NCBI GenBank assembly: GCA_012511995.1
Contig: JAAZFA010000117.1
Location: 1 to 5,600 of the forward strand
Reading direction: 5' to 3'
Source of the DNA: Thermoproteota archaeon
GTDB taxonomy: Archaea > Thermoproteota > Bathyarchaeia > Bathyarchaeales > Bathycorpusculaceae
Length of the DNA: 5,600 bases
The first letter of the stretch is position 1, and every line of letters begins with the position of its first letter. Shown in pieces: positions 1-5,600 of the stretch. The notes beneath the pieces are model-generated. The model was not told where the DNA came from and did no database searches. It was given only the letters and a program-made list of their open reading frames with translations. The position numbers were made by a program, and so were the translations under genes.

Positions 1-2038
1 TATCGACATGTTCCCCAAACAAACGCTTTAACGCCGGTATAACTGTAAGATTCATCAAAGTACTTTTGCCAGAACCTGATACGCCTGTGATTCCACAGAG
101 AACTCCAAGTGGCAGTTTCACACTGAGCTGCTTGAGATTATTCTCTCTAGCACCCTGAACTGTGATGTAATCAACTGGAATACGTCGCTCTAAGGGGATT
201 TCGATTTCTAGTTTACCTGAAAGATATTTACCAGTTAAACTACGGGGATTCTGCATTACTTGATGAGGTGTACCTTCCGCAACTACATGACCGCCATGAA
301 CGCCTGCACCGGGACCCATATCAACAATATAGTCAGCATGGCGCATTGTGTCTTCGTCGTGTTCTACCACAATTAGAGTGTTACCAAGATCCCTAAGCCG
401 AGCTAAGGTATTAATGAGTTTAGCGTTGTCACGTTGGTGAAGACCGATACTGGGTTCGTCAAGAATATAAAGTACACCCATAAGGTTGCTGCCAATCTGT
501 GTTGCCAAACGAATACGTTGTGCTTCACCGCCCGACAATGTCTTAGCTGCACGTGAAAGTGAAAGATAACCTAAACCGACGTTCTTGAGAAATCCTAACC
601 GGTCATTGATTTCTTTGAGTACCTGCTTGCCTATCGACATTTCTTTCTCGTTAAGTTTAAACGGGAGATCATTGAAGAAATCTACAGCTTCCTCAATCGA
701 GAGGTCTGTGGTGTCGATGATACTTTTGCCTTGGATCTGCACTGCCAATACTAACGGTTGGAGTTTTTTACCGTTACAACTGTTGCATGGACGAGCAGTC
801 ATAAATTTTTCTATGTCGCCTTTACGCCAATCACTCTCGGTTTGGCGGTGCAAACGCATAGTCTGCGGTATAACGCCTTCCCAACCTTGTCGCATATGCA
901 TGTTAGCACCATTGGACCAGTTGGCGTTTATGGGTTCCCCGTCGCCGTAGAGCAGTACATGCAGTTGCTCTTCTGTGAAGTCTTTAATTGGTGTGAATAA
1001 GTCAAAACCATGCTTTTTGCCTACTGCAGCGAGTTGCTGGGCACGCCAACTAAGATCCATTTTGCCGTAGACTGCTAAGGCGCCATCTATAATTGTTAGG
1101 TTAGGGTTGGGTATAACCTTGTCCGCGGTAACTTCGGTGATTTCACCAAGACCATGGCAGGTTGGACATGCACCCCAGGGCGAGTTGAAGCTAAACATAC
1201 GAGGTTCCAGCGCTTCAAACATGATTTCAGGATGATTAGGGCATGCACCAAATGTACTATACATTGTTGCACCTTCAAAGCTTTCTAACTCCTTTTTTTG
1301 ACTAGTATCTTGGTTTGCAGCATCGATAACTATCATCGTGCCCTTGCCAGTTTTTAGGGCTGCCTCGACAGCTTCGGCTAGACGTGAACGTTCCTCATCT
1401 GAGATAGTTATTGTGTCTATAACGGCTTCTATCCAGTGCTTCTCATAACGCACCAATTTTATCTCTTCGCGCACGGTATCAGATTCATAGATTTTTCCAT
1501 CGACTCTGATTTTTGTATAGCCGTCTTTTTTAAGGTCCTCAAGAACTTGCTCGTGTGTTCCTTTCATACCTCGGATGATAGGTGCGAGGAAAACAAGAGT
1601 TTTGTCTTTCTCGCCCATAATAAGACTGGCAATATTCTCGGGACTCTGCGGGTGAATACTACTACCGCATTTGGGGCAGTGGTGTGTACCAATACGTGCG
1701 AAAATAAGCCTCAGATAATCGTAGATCTCTGTGACTGTACCAACTGTAGAGCGAGGATTTTTACTGGTACTTTTCTGTTCAATGCTTATTGCTGGGGAGA
1801 GACCGTCGATTGAATCTACATCTGGCTTATCCATTAAACCTAAGAATTGACGGGCATAAGCTGAGAGGCTTTCCACATACCGACGTTGACCCTCAGCATA
1901 GATTGTATCAAACGCCAAAGTGGATTTACCAGAACCAGAGAGCCCAGTAATCACTATGAGTTTATTGCGAGGTAACTCTAAATCGATGTTCTTTAGATTG
2001 TGCTGTCTTGCGCCTTTTATGGAAATGTTATTACGCAT
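1..2038 (-). CDS. uvrA: UvrABC excision repair ATPase subunit A, N-terminal 679 residues (C-terminus beyond left edge)
   Basis: UvrA is the ABC-type ATPase that dimerises, scans DNA for helix-distorting lesions and hands the site to UvrB in nucleotide excision repair. I translated this frame throughout and found no stop or frameshift. Visible motifs in order are: Walker A GLSGSGKST (32-40); a CPKC pair (121-124); the UvrB-binding and insertion regions; a zinc module made of CPNH (266-269) and CPTC (291-294) around the family string FSFNSP; a further CNSC (418-421); the ABC signature LSGGE (501-505); Walker B with LDEP (526-529); the switch His in VEHDED (His560); and the second Walker A GVSGSGKST (652-660). 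The window cuts at residue 679 of an expected ~940, so the second zinc module, signature and Walker B are not seen. The start is ATG at 2036-2038 behind a strong Shine-Dalgarno, followed at once by the typical UvrA opening (IKGARQHNLKNIDLELP). It lies 74 bases after uvrB, probably in the same operon. Identity is essentially certain. Confidence 0.98.
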   Translation of the reverse strand, partial: MRNNISIKGARQHNLKNIDLELPRNKLIVITGLSGSGKSTLAFDTIYAEGQRRYVESLSAYARQFLGLMDKPDVDSIDGLSPAISIEQKSTSKNPRSTVGTVTEIYDYLRLIFARIGTHHCPKCGSSIHPQSPENIASLIMGEKDKTLVFLAPIIRGMKGTHEQVLEDLKKDGYTKIRVDGKIYESDTVREEIKLVRYEKHWIEAVIDTITISDEERSRLAEAVEAALKTGKGTMIVIDAANQDTSQKKELESFEGATMYSTFGACPNHPEIMFEALEPRMFSFNSPWGACPTCHGLGEITEVTADKVIPNPNLTIIDGALAVYGKMDLSWRAQQLAAVGKKHGFDLFTPIKDFTEEQLHVLLYGDGEPINANWSNGANMHMRQGWEGVIPQTMRLHRQTESDWRKGDIEKFMTARPCNSCNGKKLQPLVLAVQIQGKSIIDTTDLSIEEAVDFFNDLPFKLNEKEMSIGKQVLKEINDRLGFLKNVGLGYLSLSRAAKTLSGGEAQRIRLATQIGSNLMGVLYILDEPSIGLHQRDNAKLINTLARLRDLGNTLIVVEHDEDTMRHADYIVDMGPGAGVHGGHVVAEGTPHQVMQNPRSLTGKYLSGKLEIEIPLERRIPVDYITVQGARENNLKQLSVKLPLGVLCGITGVSGSGKSTLMNLTVIPALKRLFGEHVD

Positions 2039-2043
2039 ACTTT

Positions 2044-2050
2044 CCCCCTC
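2044..2050 (-). promoter_or_regulatory. Strong ribosome-binding site of uvrA
   Basis: On the minus strand the sequence GAGGGGG lies 5 bases before the uvrA ATG. It is the best Shine-Dalgarno match in the window and fixes the start codon. I see no convincing TATA element and no strong T-run in the 74-base gap after uvrB. This favours read-through from uvrB, with uvrA translation started independently. Confidence 0.75.
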
Positions 2051-2112
2051 AAGTTTTGGCAATTTCTATCTTGTTTTAACCTCTGAGATTAGAACATTGT
2101 TGCATTAAAACC

Positions 2113-4071
2113 CTAAATTTCGGGTCTAAGAGTCGCTTTCTCTTCCTTATGAGTTAATGCCTTCTGCAATTCTGCAATCGTATCTCGGAGTTCGATAGCT
2201 TTCTCAAATTCAAGCTTCTCAGCTGCTTCACGCATCTTAGCTTCCAACTCGATAATTTGACGTTTAATGTCTGATTTAGCTAGATGCTTGGCGCCTTTAA
2301 TCGTGCTCTCTTTTATAGTAACAGATTTGATAATTGTTGTCGGTGTGATCCCGTGTTTTTCGTTATAGCGTTTTTGGAAGTTACGGCGATAATAAGTGAT
2401 TTCAATGGCACGTTTGATAGACTGGGTTTGGTTGTCAGCGTATAGGAATACTTTACCATTGACGTTTCGAGCCGCTCTACCAATGGTCTGAATTAAGCTG
2501 CGTTCGTCACGCAGAAAGCCTTCCTTGTCAGCATCAAGTATGAATATAGAAGCGACTTCAGGGATGTCTAACCCTTCCCGTAGAAGGTTTATGCCAACAA
2601 GTATGTCAAATTCACCTACACGAAGCTGCCGAATAAGTTCAATACGGTCTAGACTCTCAATTTCACTATGCATATAACGCACTCTAAAACCCTCTTTGAC
2701 TAGATAATCCGCCAAGTCTTCTGCCATACGCTTTGTCAAGGTTGTTATTAATACACGGTCGCCGCGATCAATGGTCTTTTTCGCTTCTTTCATTAAATGC
2801 CGCATTTGCCCCTCGATTGGATGCATCTCAACCTCAGGGTCAAGAAGACCGGTCGGTCTAGTGATTAATTCAACAGGGACGCCACTTTTTCCTAACTCGT
2901 ATTCTGCAGGTGTAGCTGAAACAAAAAGCACCCTACCCATCTTCTCCTCAAATTCTTCAAACTGCAAGGGTCTGTTGTCGAGTGCGCTGGGTAAACGGAA
3001 ACCAAAATCCACAAGATTTTTCTTGCGACTATAATCACCATTATACATACCTCGTGCTTGCGGGATAGTTTGATGACTTTCATCAATTATTAATAAGTAA
3101 TCTTTGGGGAAGTAATCGATTAATGTAAAGGGTGGTACGCCTGGTTTTCTGCCGTCAAAGTGGCGACTGTAATTTTCCATTCCAGAACAAAAGCCGACTT
3201 CTCTAATCATTTCAAGGTCATAGTTTGTTCGTTGTTTTAGACGTTGGGCTTCAAGCGGCGGCAACTCAGGTAATCGTCGGTCAAGTTCTTGTTGAATAGC
3301 CTCCAACGCTTGGGCATGCTTTTCTTCTGGCACAACATACTGCCTTGCAGGATAGAGCGTCATGCGATCCACAGTGTTTTTAACGTTGCCTGTTATGGCG
3401 TGGACCTCTTTGATTTTACCTATTGTGTTACCAGTCAATTCTACCCTAAGGATGTCATTCTCGTAAGAGGGCACAATATCAATAGTGTCGCCCCTGACGC
3501 GAAATCTACCCGGCTCAAGCACCATGTCGTTACGTTCATATTGCATGTCTACCAGTTGGCGGATAAGCTGCTGTCGATTCATATTTGCACCAACTTCTAG
3601 TTTTTGAGCCATGGTTCGAAAATCATCGGGGTTACCTAAAGAGTAAATGCAGCTAATCGAAGCAACAATTATGGTATCGTTTCGGCTGACTATACTTGAA
3701 ACAGCGTGCATACGCATTTTTTCGATTTCATCGTTAACAGATGAGTCTTTCTCGATGTACATGTCCTGAGCTGGTAAATAGGATTCAGGTTGGTAGTAAT
3801 CATAGAAAGATATGAAGAATTCAACTCGATTATGTGGAAAGAGCTCTTTTAATTCACCATAGAGTTGTGCAGCCAAGGTTTTATTATGTGCTAAAATTAA
3901 AGTCGGTTTTTGCAGTCGGTTGATAACGTTAGCCATGACAAATGTTTTGCCGCTACCTGTAATACCCAGAAGTGTCTGTTTGTCTTTTGATTTAAAATTT
4001 TGAATTAGTTTCTCGAGGGCTTCTTCTTGACCAGGCGAGATTTTATATGGTGGAACAAGTTCGAACTGCAA
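2113..4071 (-). CDS. uvrB: UvrABC excision repair helicase-like subunit B
   Basis: UvrB is loaded by UvrA onto damaged DNA, verifies the lesion with its beta-hairpin and ATPase, and recruits the nuclease UvrC. The 652 residues match the family's usual length (about 650-680). Visible features: Walker A GITGSGKT (36-43); the aromatic beta-hairpin with FYDYYQPESY (89-98); SCIYSLG (140-146); Walker B DESH (330-333); helicase motif SATP (385-388); motif V GINLLREGLDIPEV (493-506); motif VI QTIGRAARN (528-536); and a C-terminal UVR domain (about 604-636), the coiled-coil hairpin that contacts UvrC. Motifs are intact, so it should be functional. The start is TTG at 4069-4071: an in-frame TAG lies at 4078-4080 with only TTA and GGT between, and the first internal Met is residue 46, beyond Walker A. 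An AGGAAG ribosome-binding site lies 9 bases upstream. It is followed after 74 bases by uvrA. Confidence 0.98.
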   Translation of the reverse strand: MQFELVPPYKISPGQEEALEKLIQNFKSKDKQTLLGITGSGKTFVMANVINRLQKPTLILAHNKTLAAQLYGELKELFPHNRVEFFISFYDYYQPESYLPAQDMYIEKDSSVNDEIEKMRMHAVSSIVSRNDTIIVASISCIYSLGNPDDFRTMAQKLEVGANMNRQQLIRQLVDMQYERNDMVLEPGRFRVRGDTIDIVPSYENDILRVELTGNTIGKIKEVHAITGNVKNTVDRMTLYPARQYVVPEEKHAQALEAIQQELDRRLPELPPLEAQRLKQRTNYDLEMIREVGFCSGMENYSRHFDGRKPGVPPFTLIDYFPKDYLLIIDESHQTIPQARGMYNGDYSRKKNLVDFGFRLPSALDNRPLQFEEFEEKMGRVLFVSATPAEYELGKSGVPVELITRPTGLLDPEVEMHPIEGQMRHLMKEAKKTIDRGDRVLITTLTKRMAEDLADYLVKEGFRVRYMHSEIESLDRIELIRQLRVGEFDILVGINLLREGLDIPEVASIFILDADKEGFLRDERSLIQTIGRAARNVNGKVFLYADNQTQSIKRAIEITYYRRNFQKRYNEKHGITPTTIIKSVTIKESTIKGAKHLAKSDIKRQIIELEAKMREAAEKLEFEKAIELRDTIAELQKALTHKEEKATLRPEI

Positions 4072-4080
4072 ACCTAACTA

Positions 4081-4086
4081 CTTCCT
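4081..4086 (-). promoter_or_regulatory. Ribosome-binding site supporting the uvrB TTG start
   Basis: The minus strand carries AGGAAG with 9 bases between it and the TTG start of uvrB. A second, weaker AGG sits almost against the start codon and is too close to act. Together with the upstream in-frame stop, this makes TTG the only reasonable initiation codon. Confidence 0.6.
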
Positions 4087-4116
4087 GATAAACAACAAAA
4101 TGACCCAAGCAACTAA

Positions 4117-4132
4117 ATTAATAAATTTTTGC
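4117..4132 (-). promoter_or_regulatory. Candidate archaeal BRE/TATA promoter of uvrB-uvrA
   Basis: Read on the minus strand, a purine-rich BRE-like GCAAAAA runs directly into TTTATTAAT, close to the archaeal TATA consensus. Its centre is about 50 bases before the uvrB start. A transcript starting about 26 bases downstream (near 4095) would have a leader of roughly 25 bases containing the AGGAAG ribosome-binding site, which is a consistent arrangement. The gap is AT-rich, so a chance match is possible. I see no operator-like palindrome. Confidence 0.45.
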
Positions 4133-4217
4133 ACTCAATAACGCAAAATAAGGGTTTGACGGTGACGAGCAGAAACCACAACCTCCGTAGTCTATATTGT
4201 TGCGATTATTATATTGA

Positions 4218-4850
4218 CTAATCCTTCTGGGATGAAGAAATCAAACGTTTCTTTTTCTTTGCCTTAACCTTGTAGAATTGCAAACGTTTCCATACAAACA
4301 TAGCCACAGTAAACACAAACAACCCATTAAAAATAACCAGTATAGCTACGTTTTGAAAATCAGAGCCAGACAAAACAGCATGCACGACACCGAAAAATAA
4401 CGCTACATACATCAACGCATGGAAATAACGCCAATAATTCACCATTTGCCGTCGAAGAAACACAGCAACAAGTGCGATGTATATTATGATTAGTGCTTGT
4501 CGCCCGCCGAAGAAAAGGAACAGGTATAGCGAATTTAGGTTTGGAACAAAAACTGCTGGATTGAGGAATTGAATAGCCAACACTATAGGGTGCAGTGTTA
4601 TTAGCACTAAACCGGCTGCTGCAAAGTAATGGTGGATGCGCATGAAGGGTTTTTTAAAGAACAGGGTTACTTCTTTTAGAAAACCTGATAAAATCGTTGC
4701 TATACTAAGTGCTATAAAGCCGTTTAGGGCAAAAAGCCTTACAGCCAAGTTGTAAGGATTACTGGCGTCTATCGAGTAGGCTAATGCGGAGATAGCTAAC
4801 CCAAACGCTATAACCGCTACAAAAAAAGCGATATCCCTCTTAAAAACCAT
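4218..4850 (-). CDS. Six-helix membrane protein with ferric reductase/NOX/MsrQ-like heme-b domain
   Basis: Probable b-type cytochrome that passes electrons across the membrane through two stacked hemes; donor and acceptor are unknown. Counted from the ATG at 4848-4850 it has 210 residues and six hydrophobic segments (about 7-27, 39-60, 74-95, 105-131, 141-161, 167-188), then a strongly basic cytoplasmic tail (KVKAKKKK). Helix 3 carries His73 (with His74) and His87; helix 5 carries His144 and His157. The spacings of 14 and 13 equal those of the heme-ligating His pairs in NADPH oxidases as I remember them. No FAD- or NAD-binding domain follows, so it resembles the stand-alone MsrQ type in size and build. 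An in-frame TTG at 4872-4874 would add eight residues (YSFNFSS before the Met), but it falls inside the likely TATA box, so I prefer the ATG and a leaderless mRNA. The family call is firm, the exact role open. Confidence 0.8.
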   Translation of the reverse strand: MVFKRDIAFFVAVIAFGLAISALAYSIDASNPYNLAVRLFALNGFIALSIATILSGFLKEVTLFFKKPFMRIHHYFAAAGLVLITLHPIVLAIQFLNPAVFVPNLNSLYLFLFFGGRQALIIIYIALVAVFLRRQMVNYWRYFHALMYVALFFGVVHAVLSGSDFQNVAILVIFNGLFVFTVAMFVWKRLQFYKVKAKKKKRLISSSQKD

Positions 4851-4871
4851 ACTAGAAAAGTTAAAACTATA

Positions 4872-4888
4872 CAATAAAAACTTTTAAT
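4872..4888 (-). promoter_or_regulatory. Candidate TATA/BRE promoter for the heme-b membrane protein (leaderless)
   Basis: On the minus strand ATTAAAAG (BRE-like) is followed by TTTTTATTG, centred about 26 bases before the ATG at 4850. That is the distance expected when the transcription start coincides with the start codon. No Shine-Dalgarno precedes the ATG, which fits a leaderless mRNA. The sequence is AT-rich, so the call is moderate. Transcription could also continue from the surface-protein gene 58 bases upstream. Confidence 0.4.
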
Positions 4889-4908
4889 CTATCCTTAAAT
4901 CGGGGTTA

Positions 4909-5600
4909 TCAGCGTTTTTTAAGCATAAGCAGTATACTACCAATTACAACTGCTGTCACAATAACTGATAGAACTAACCATAACGGAAACTCGTCTTTAG
5001 AAGCTACTTGTGTTGTAGTTGGGGTTGTAGTTGGGGTTATTAAAGTAGTAGTTGGAGTCATTGTATTTGTTGGGTTAGGCGTTGATGTTGAAGTAGTTGT
5101 GGGGTTTAGTGTTAGAATCATAGACTGAGTCGGTTTATACTCAGTTGAGATGGGTGAATCATCATCGGAGATTTCTAAGCGAACATTATCTATTTTAACT
5201 TCTTGAGATCCAACACAATCACTCCACCATGCTTCACCCAACCCAGACATTAAGCTAAATTCATGTGTCCTGTCTGTGAATTGACGTTGAGAAGCACTAA
5301 TGACCACCAAGTTATCAACGGCTAAACTTACTAACCCAGCAGAATTATCAATAGTCAAAACTATATGGTACCATGTATCGTTAACAGGGACAGGTCCTTT
5401 TGTTTGGAAAATATAGGTGTAGGTTGTATTTCCTCCAATCCAAAGCGACCAGACACTAGAGCCATCGATACCTACGCCAACATTACCTAGGTTGCCACCT
5501 AAGTCAGCTGAATCACAGATGTAGAAGAAAAAGATCGCTCCGTTGCCCTGTGGACACCCGTATGGAACCTTGGAGACTAAGATGTCCTGCGAGGCAGTGA
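4909..5600 (-). CDS. Membrane-anchored surface protein with LamG/concanavalin-like domain and Thr/Pro stalk, C-terminal part (5' end beyond right edge)
   Basis: The reading frame is open from the right edge to a tandem TGA-TAA stop (4909-4911, then 4906-4908), giving 229 residues. The TTG at 5356-5358 is only an internal Leu codon: in-frame coding continues upstream without a stop. Residues 1-144 look like a jelly-roll (LamG/laminin-G-like) fold, with the pattern NDTWYHIVLTIDN (73-85) followed by a beta-strand (LAVDNLVV) and a closing IDNVRLEI (136-143) strand. Such domains often bind glycans; the ligand here is unknown. Residues about 166-200 form a Thr/Pro-rich stalk, probably glycosylated. 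The end is DEFP (202-205), a hydrophobic helix (about 206-226) and KKR, so the protein is anchored with the lectin part outside. Two N-glycosylation sequons (NTT at 57, NDT at 73) are present. A signal peptide would lie outside the window. The architecture is clear; the biological role is not. Confidence 0.8.
   Translation of the reverse strand, partial: TASQDILVSKVPYGCPQGNGAIFFFYICDSADLGGNLGNVGVGIDGSSVWSLWIGGNTTYTYIFQTKGPVPVNDTWYHIVLTIDNSAGLVSLAVDNLVVISASQRQFTDRTHEFSLMSGLGEAWWSDCVGSQEVKIDNVRLEISDDDSPISTEYKPTQSMILTLNPTTTSTSTPNPTNTMTPTTTLITPTTTPTTTQVASKDEFPLWLVLSVIVTAVVIGSILLMLKKR
5012..5038. repeat. 12-base tandem repeat encoding Pro-Thr-Thr-Thr in the stalk
   Basis: The plus strand reads GTTGTAGTTGGG twice in perfect tandem, followed by a partial third copy (GTT). 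In the minus-strand gene each unit encodes Pro-Thr-Thr-Thr. Degenerate Thr/Pro codons continue on both sides (about 5000-5105). Because the unit is a multiple of three, slippage would lengthen or shorten the stalk without breaking the frame. Confidence 0.8.

Noticed and set aside
585..1000. Overlapping plus-strand open frames of 121 and 80 codons
   Set aside because: They lie antisense to intact, motif-rich uvrA and show no family features; they are shadows.
1094..1112. Telomere-like GGTTAGGGTTGGG stretch
   Set aside because: It encodes the ordinary UvrA residues IPNPNLTI on the minus strand; the repeat look is coincidental.
1096..1278. Minus-strand open frame of 60 codons in another frame
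   Set aside because: It is nested in the uvrA zinc-module region, which is intact in its own frame.
1436..1813. Plus-strand open frame of 125 codons
   Set aside because: It is antisense to the uvrA N-terminal region, with no recognisable domain or ribosome-binding site supporting it.
2069..2104. Tiny ATG frame of nine codons in the uvrB-uvrA gap on the minus strand (possible leader peptide)
   Set aside because: There is no ribosome-binding site and no attenuator-like hairpin; a frame this short is expected by chance.
1920..2108. Plus-strand open frame of 62 codons over the uvrA start and the uvrB-uvrA gap
   Set aside because: Most of it is antisense to the uvrA Walker A region, and no promoter or ribosome-binding site supports it.
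2771..3600. Plus- and minus-strand frames of 64-103 codons inside uvrB
   Set aside because: uvrB has complete conserved motifs here; these frames are by-products of its codon use.
4151..4180. Weak inverted repeat GGTTT/AAACC in the gap before uvrB, considered as a terminator
   Set aside because: The arms are only 5 bases with a 14-base loop and no following T-run, so it does not form a convincing terminator.
4218..5600. Idea that the heme-b protein and lectin-like protein form a system with uvrBA
   Set aside because: They share a strand, but a 146-base gap with its own promoter-like element separates them from uvrB and no functional link is visible. Chance adjacency is the simpler reading.

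Overview
The window looks like part of an archaeal chromosome. It is moderately AT-rich and densely coded, and every supported gene is on the minus strand, so transcription runs from high to low coordinates. Four clues point to an archaeon: (i) a cell-surface protein with a Thr/Pro-rich stalk ending in a Glu-Phe-Pro motif, one membrane helix and a basic tail; (ii) TATA/BRE-like promoter elements, one of them placed for a leaderless transcript; (iii) a mix of leaderless and Shine-Dalgarno starts; (iv) a TTG start codon. A Bathyarchaeia-like or related mesophilic archaeal lineage is my best guess. It is inference from a small window and I cannot exclude others.

Layout in the direction of transcription. 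Positions 5600-4909 hold the C-terminal 229 residues of a secreted, membrane-anchored protein with a lectin/LamG-like beta-sandwich domain. Its 5' end lies beyond the right edge. After 58 bases comes a six-helix membrane protein (4850-4218) with the two His pairs of the ferric reductase/NADPH oxidase/MsrQ heme-b fold and no flavin domain. A 146-base gap (4217-4072) follows, holding a probable uvrB promoter. Next is a complete uvrB (4071-2113), which must start at TTG because an in-frame stop lies two codons upstream. After 74 bases uvrA begins (2038) and runs off the left edge. Its first 679 residues are present, about 70% of the usual length, and end just past the second Walker A motif.

UvrA and UvrB are the damage-recognition half of UvrABC nucleotide excision repair. 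UvrA finds distorted DNA and loads UvrB, which verifies the lesion and would recruit UvrC (not in this window). The order uvrB then uvrA, the close spacing and the strong ribosome-binding site before uvrA suggest one operon. The two upstream genes have no evident link to repair.

I found no previously undescribed system. The items most worth a second look are the stand-alone heme-b membrane protein without a visible flavin partner, the C-terminal tail of the surface protein, and the way the promoters and start codons fit together. There is no RNA gene, mobile element or CRISPR array, and no gene-free stretch longer than 146 bases.
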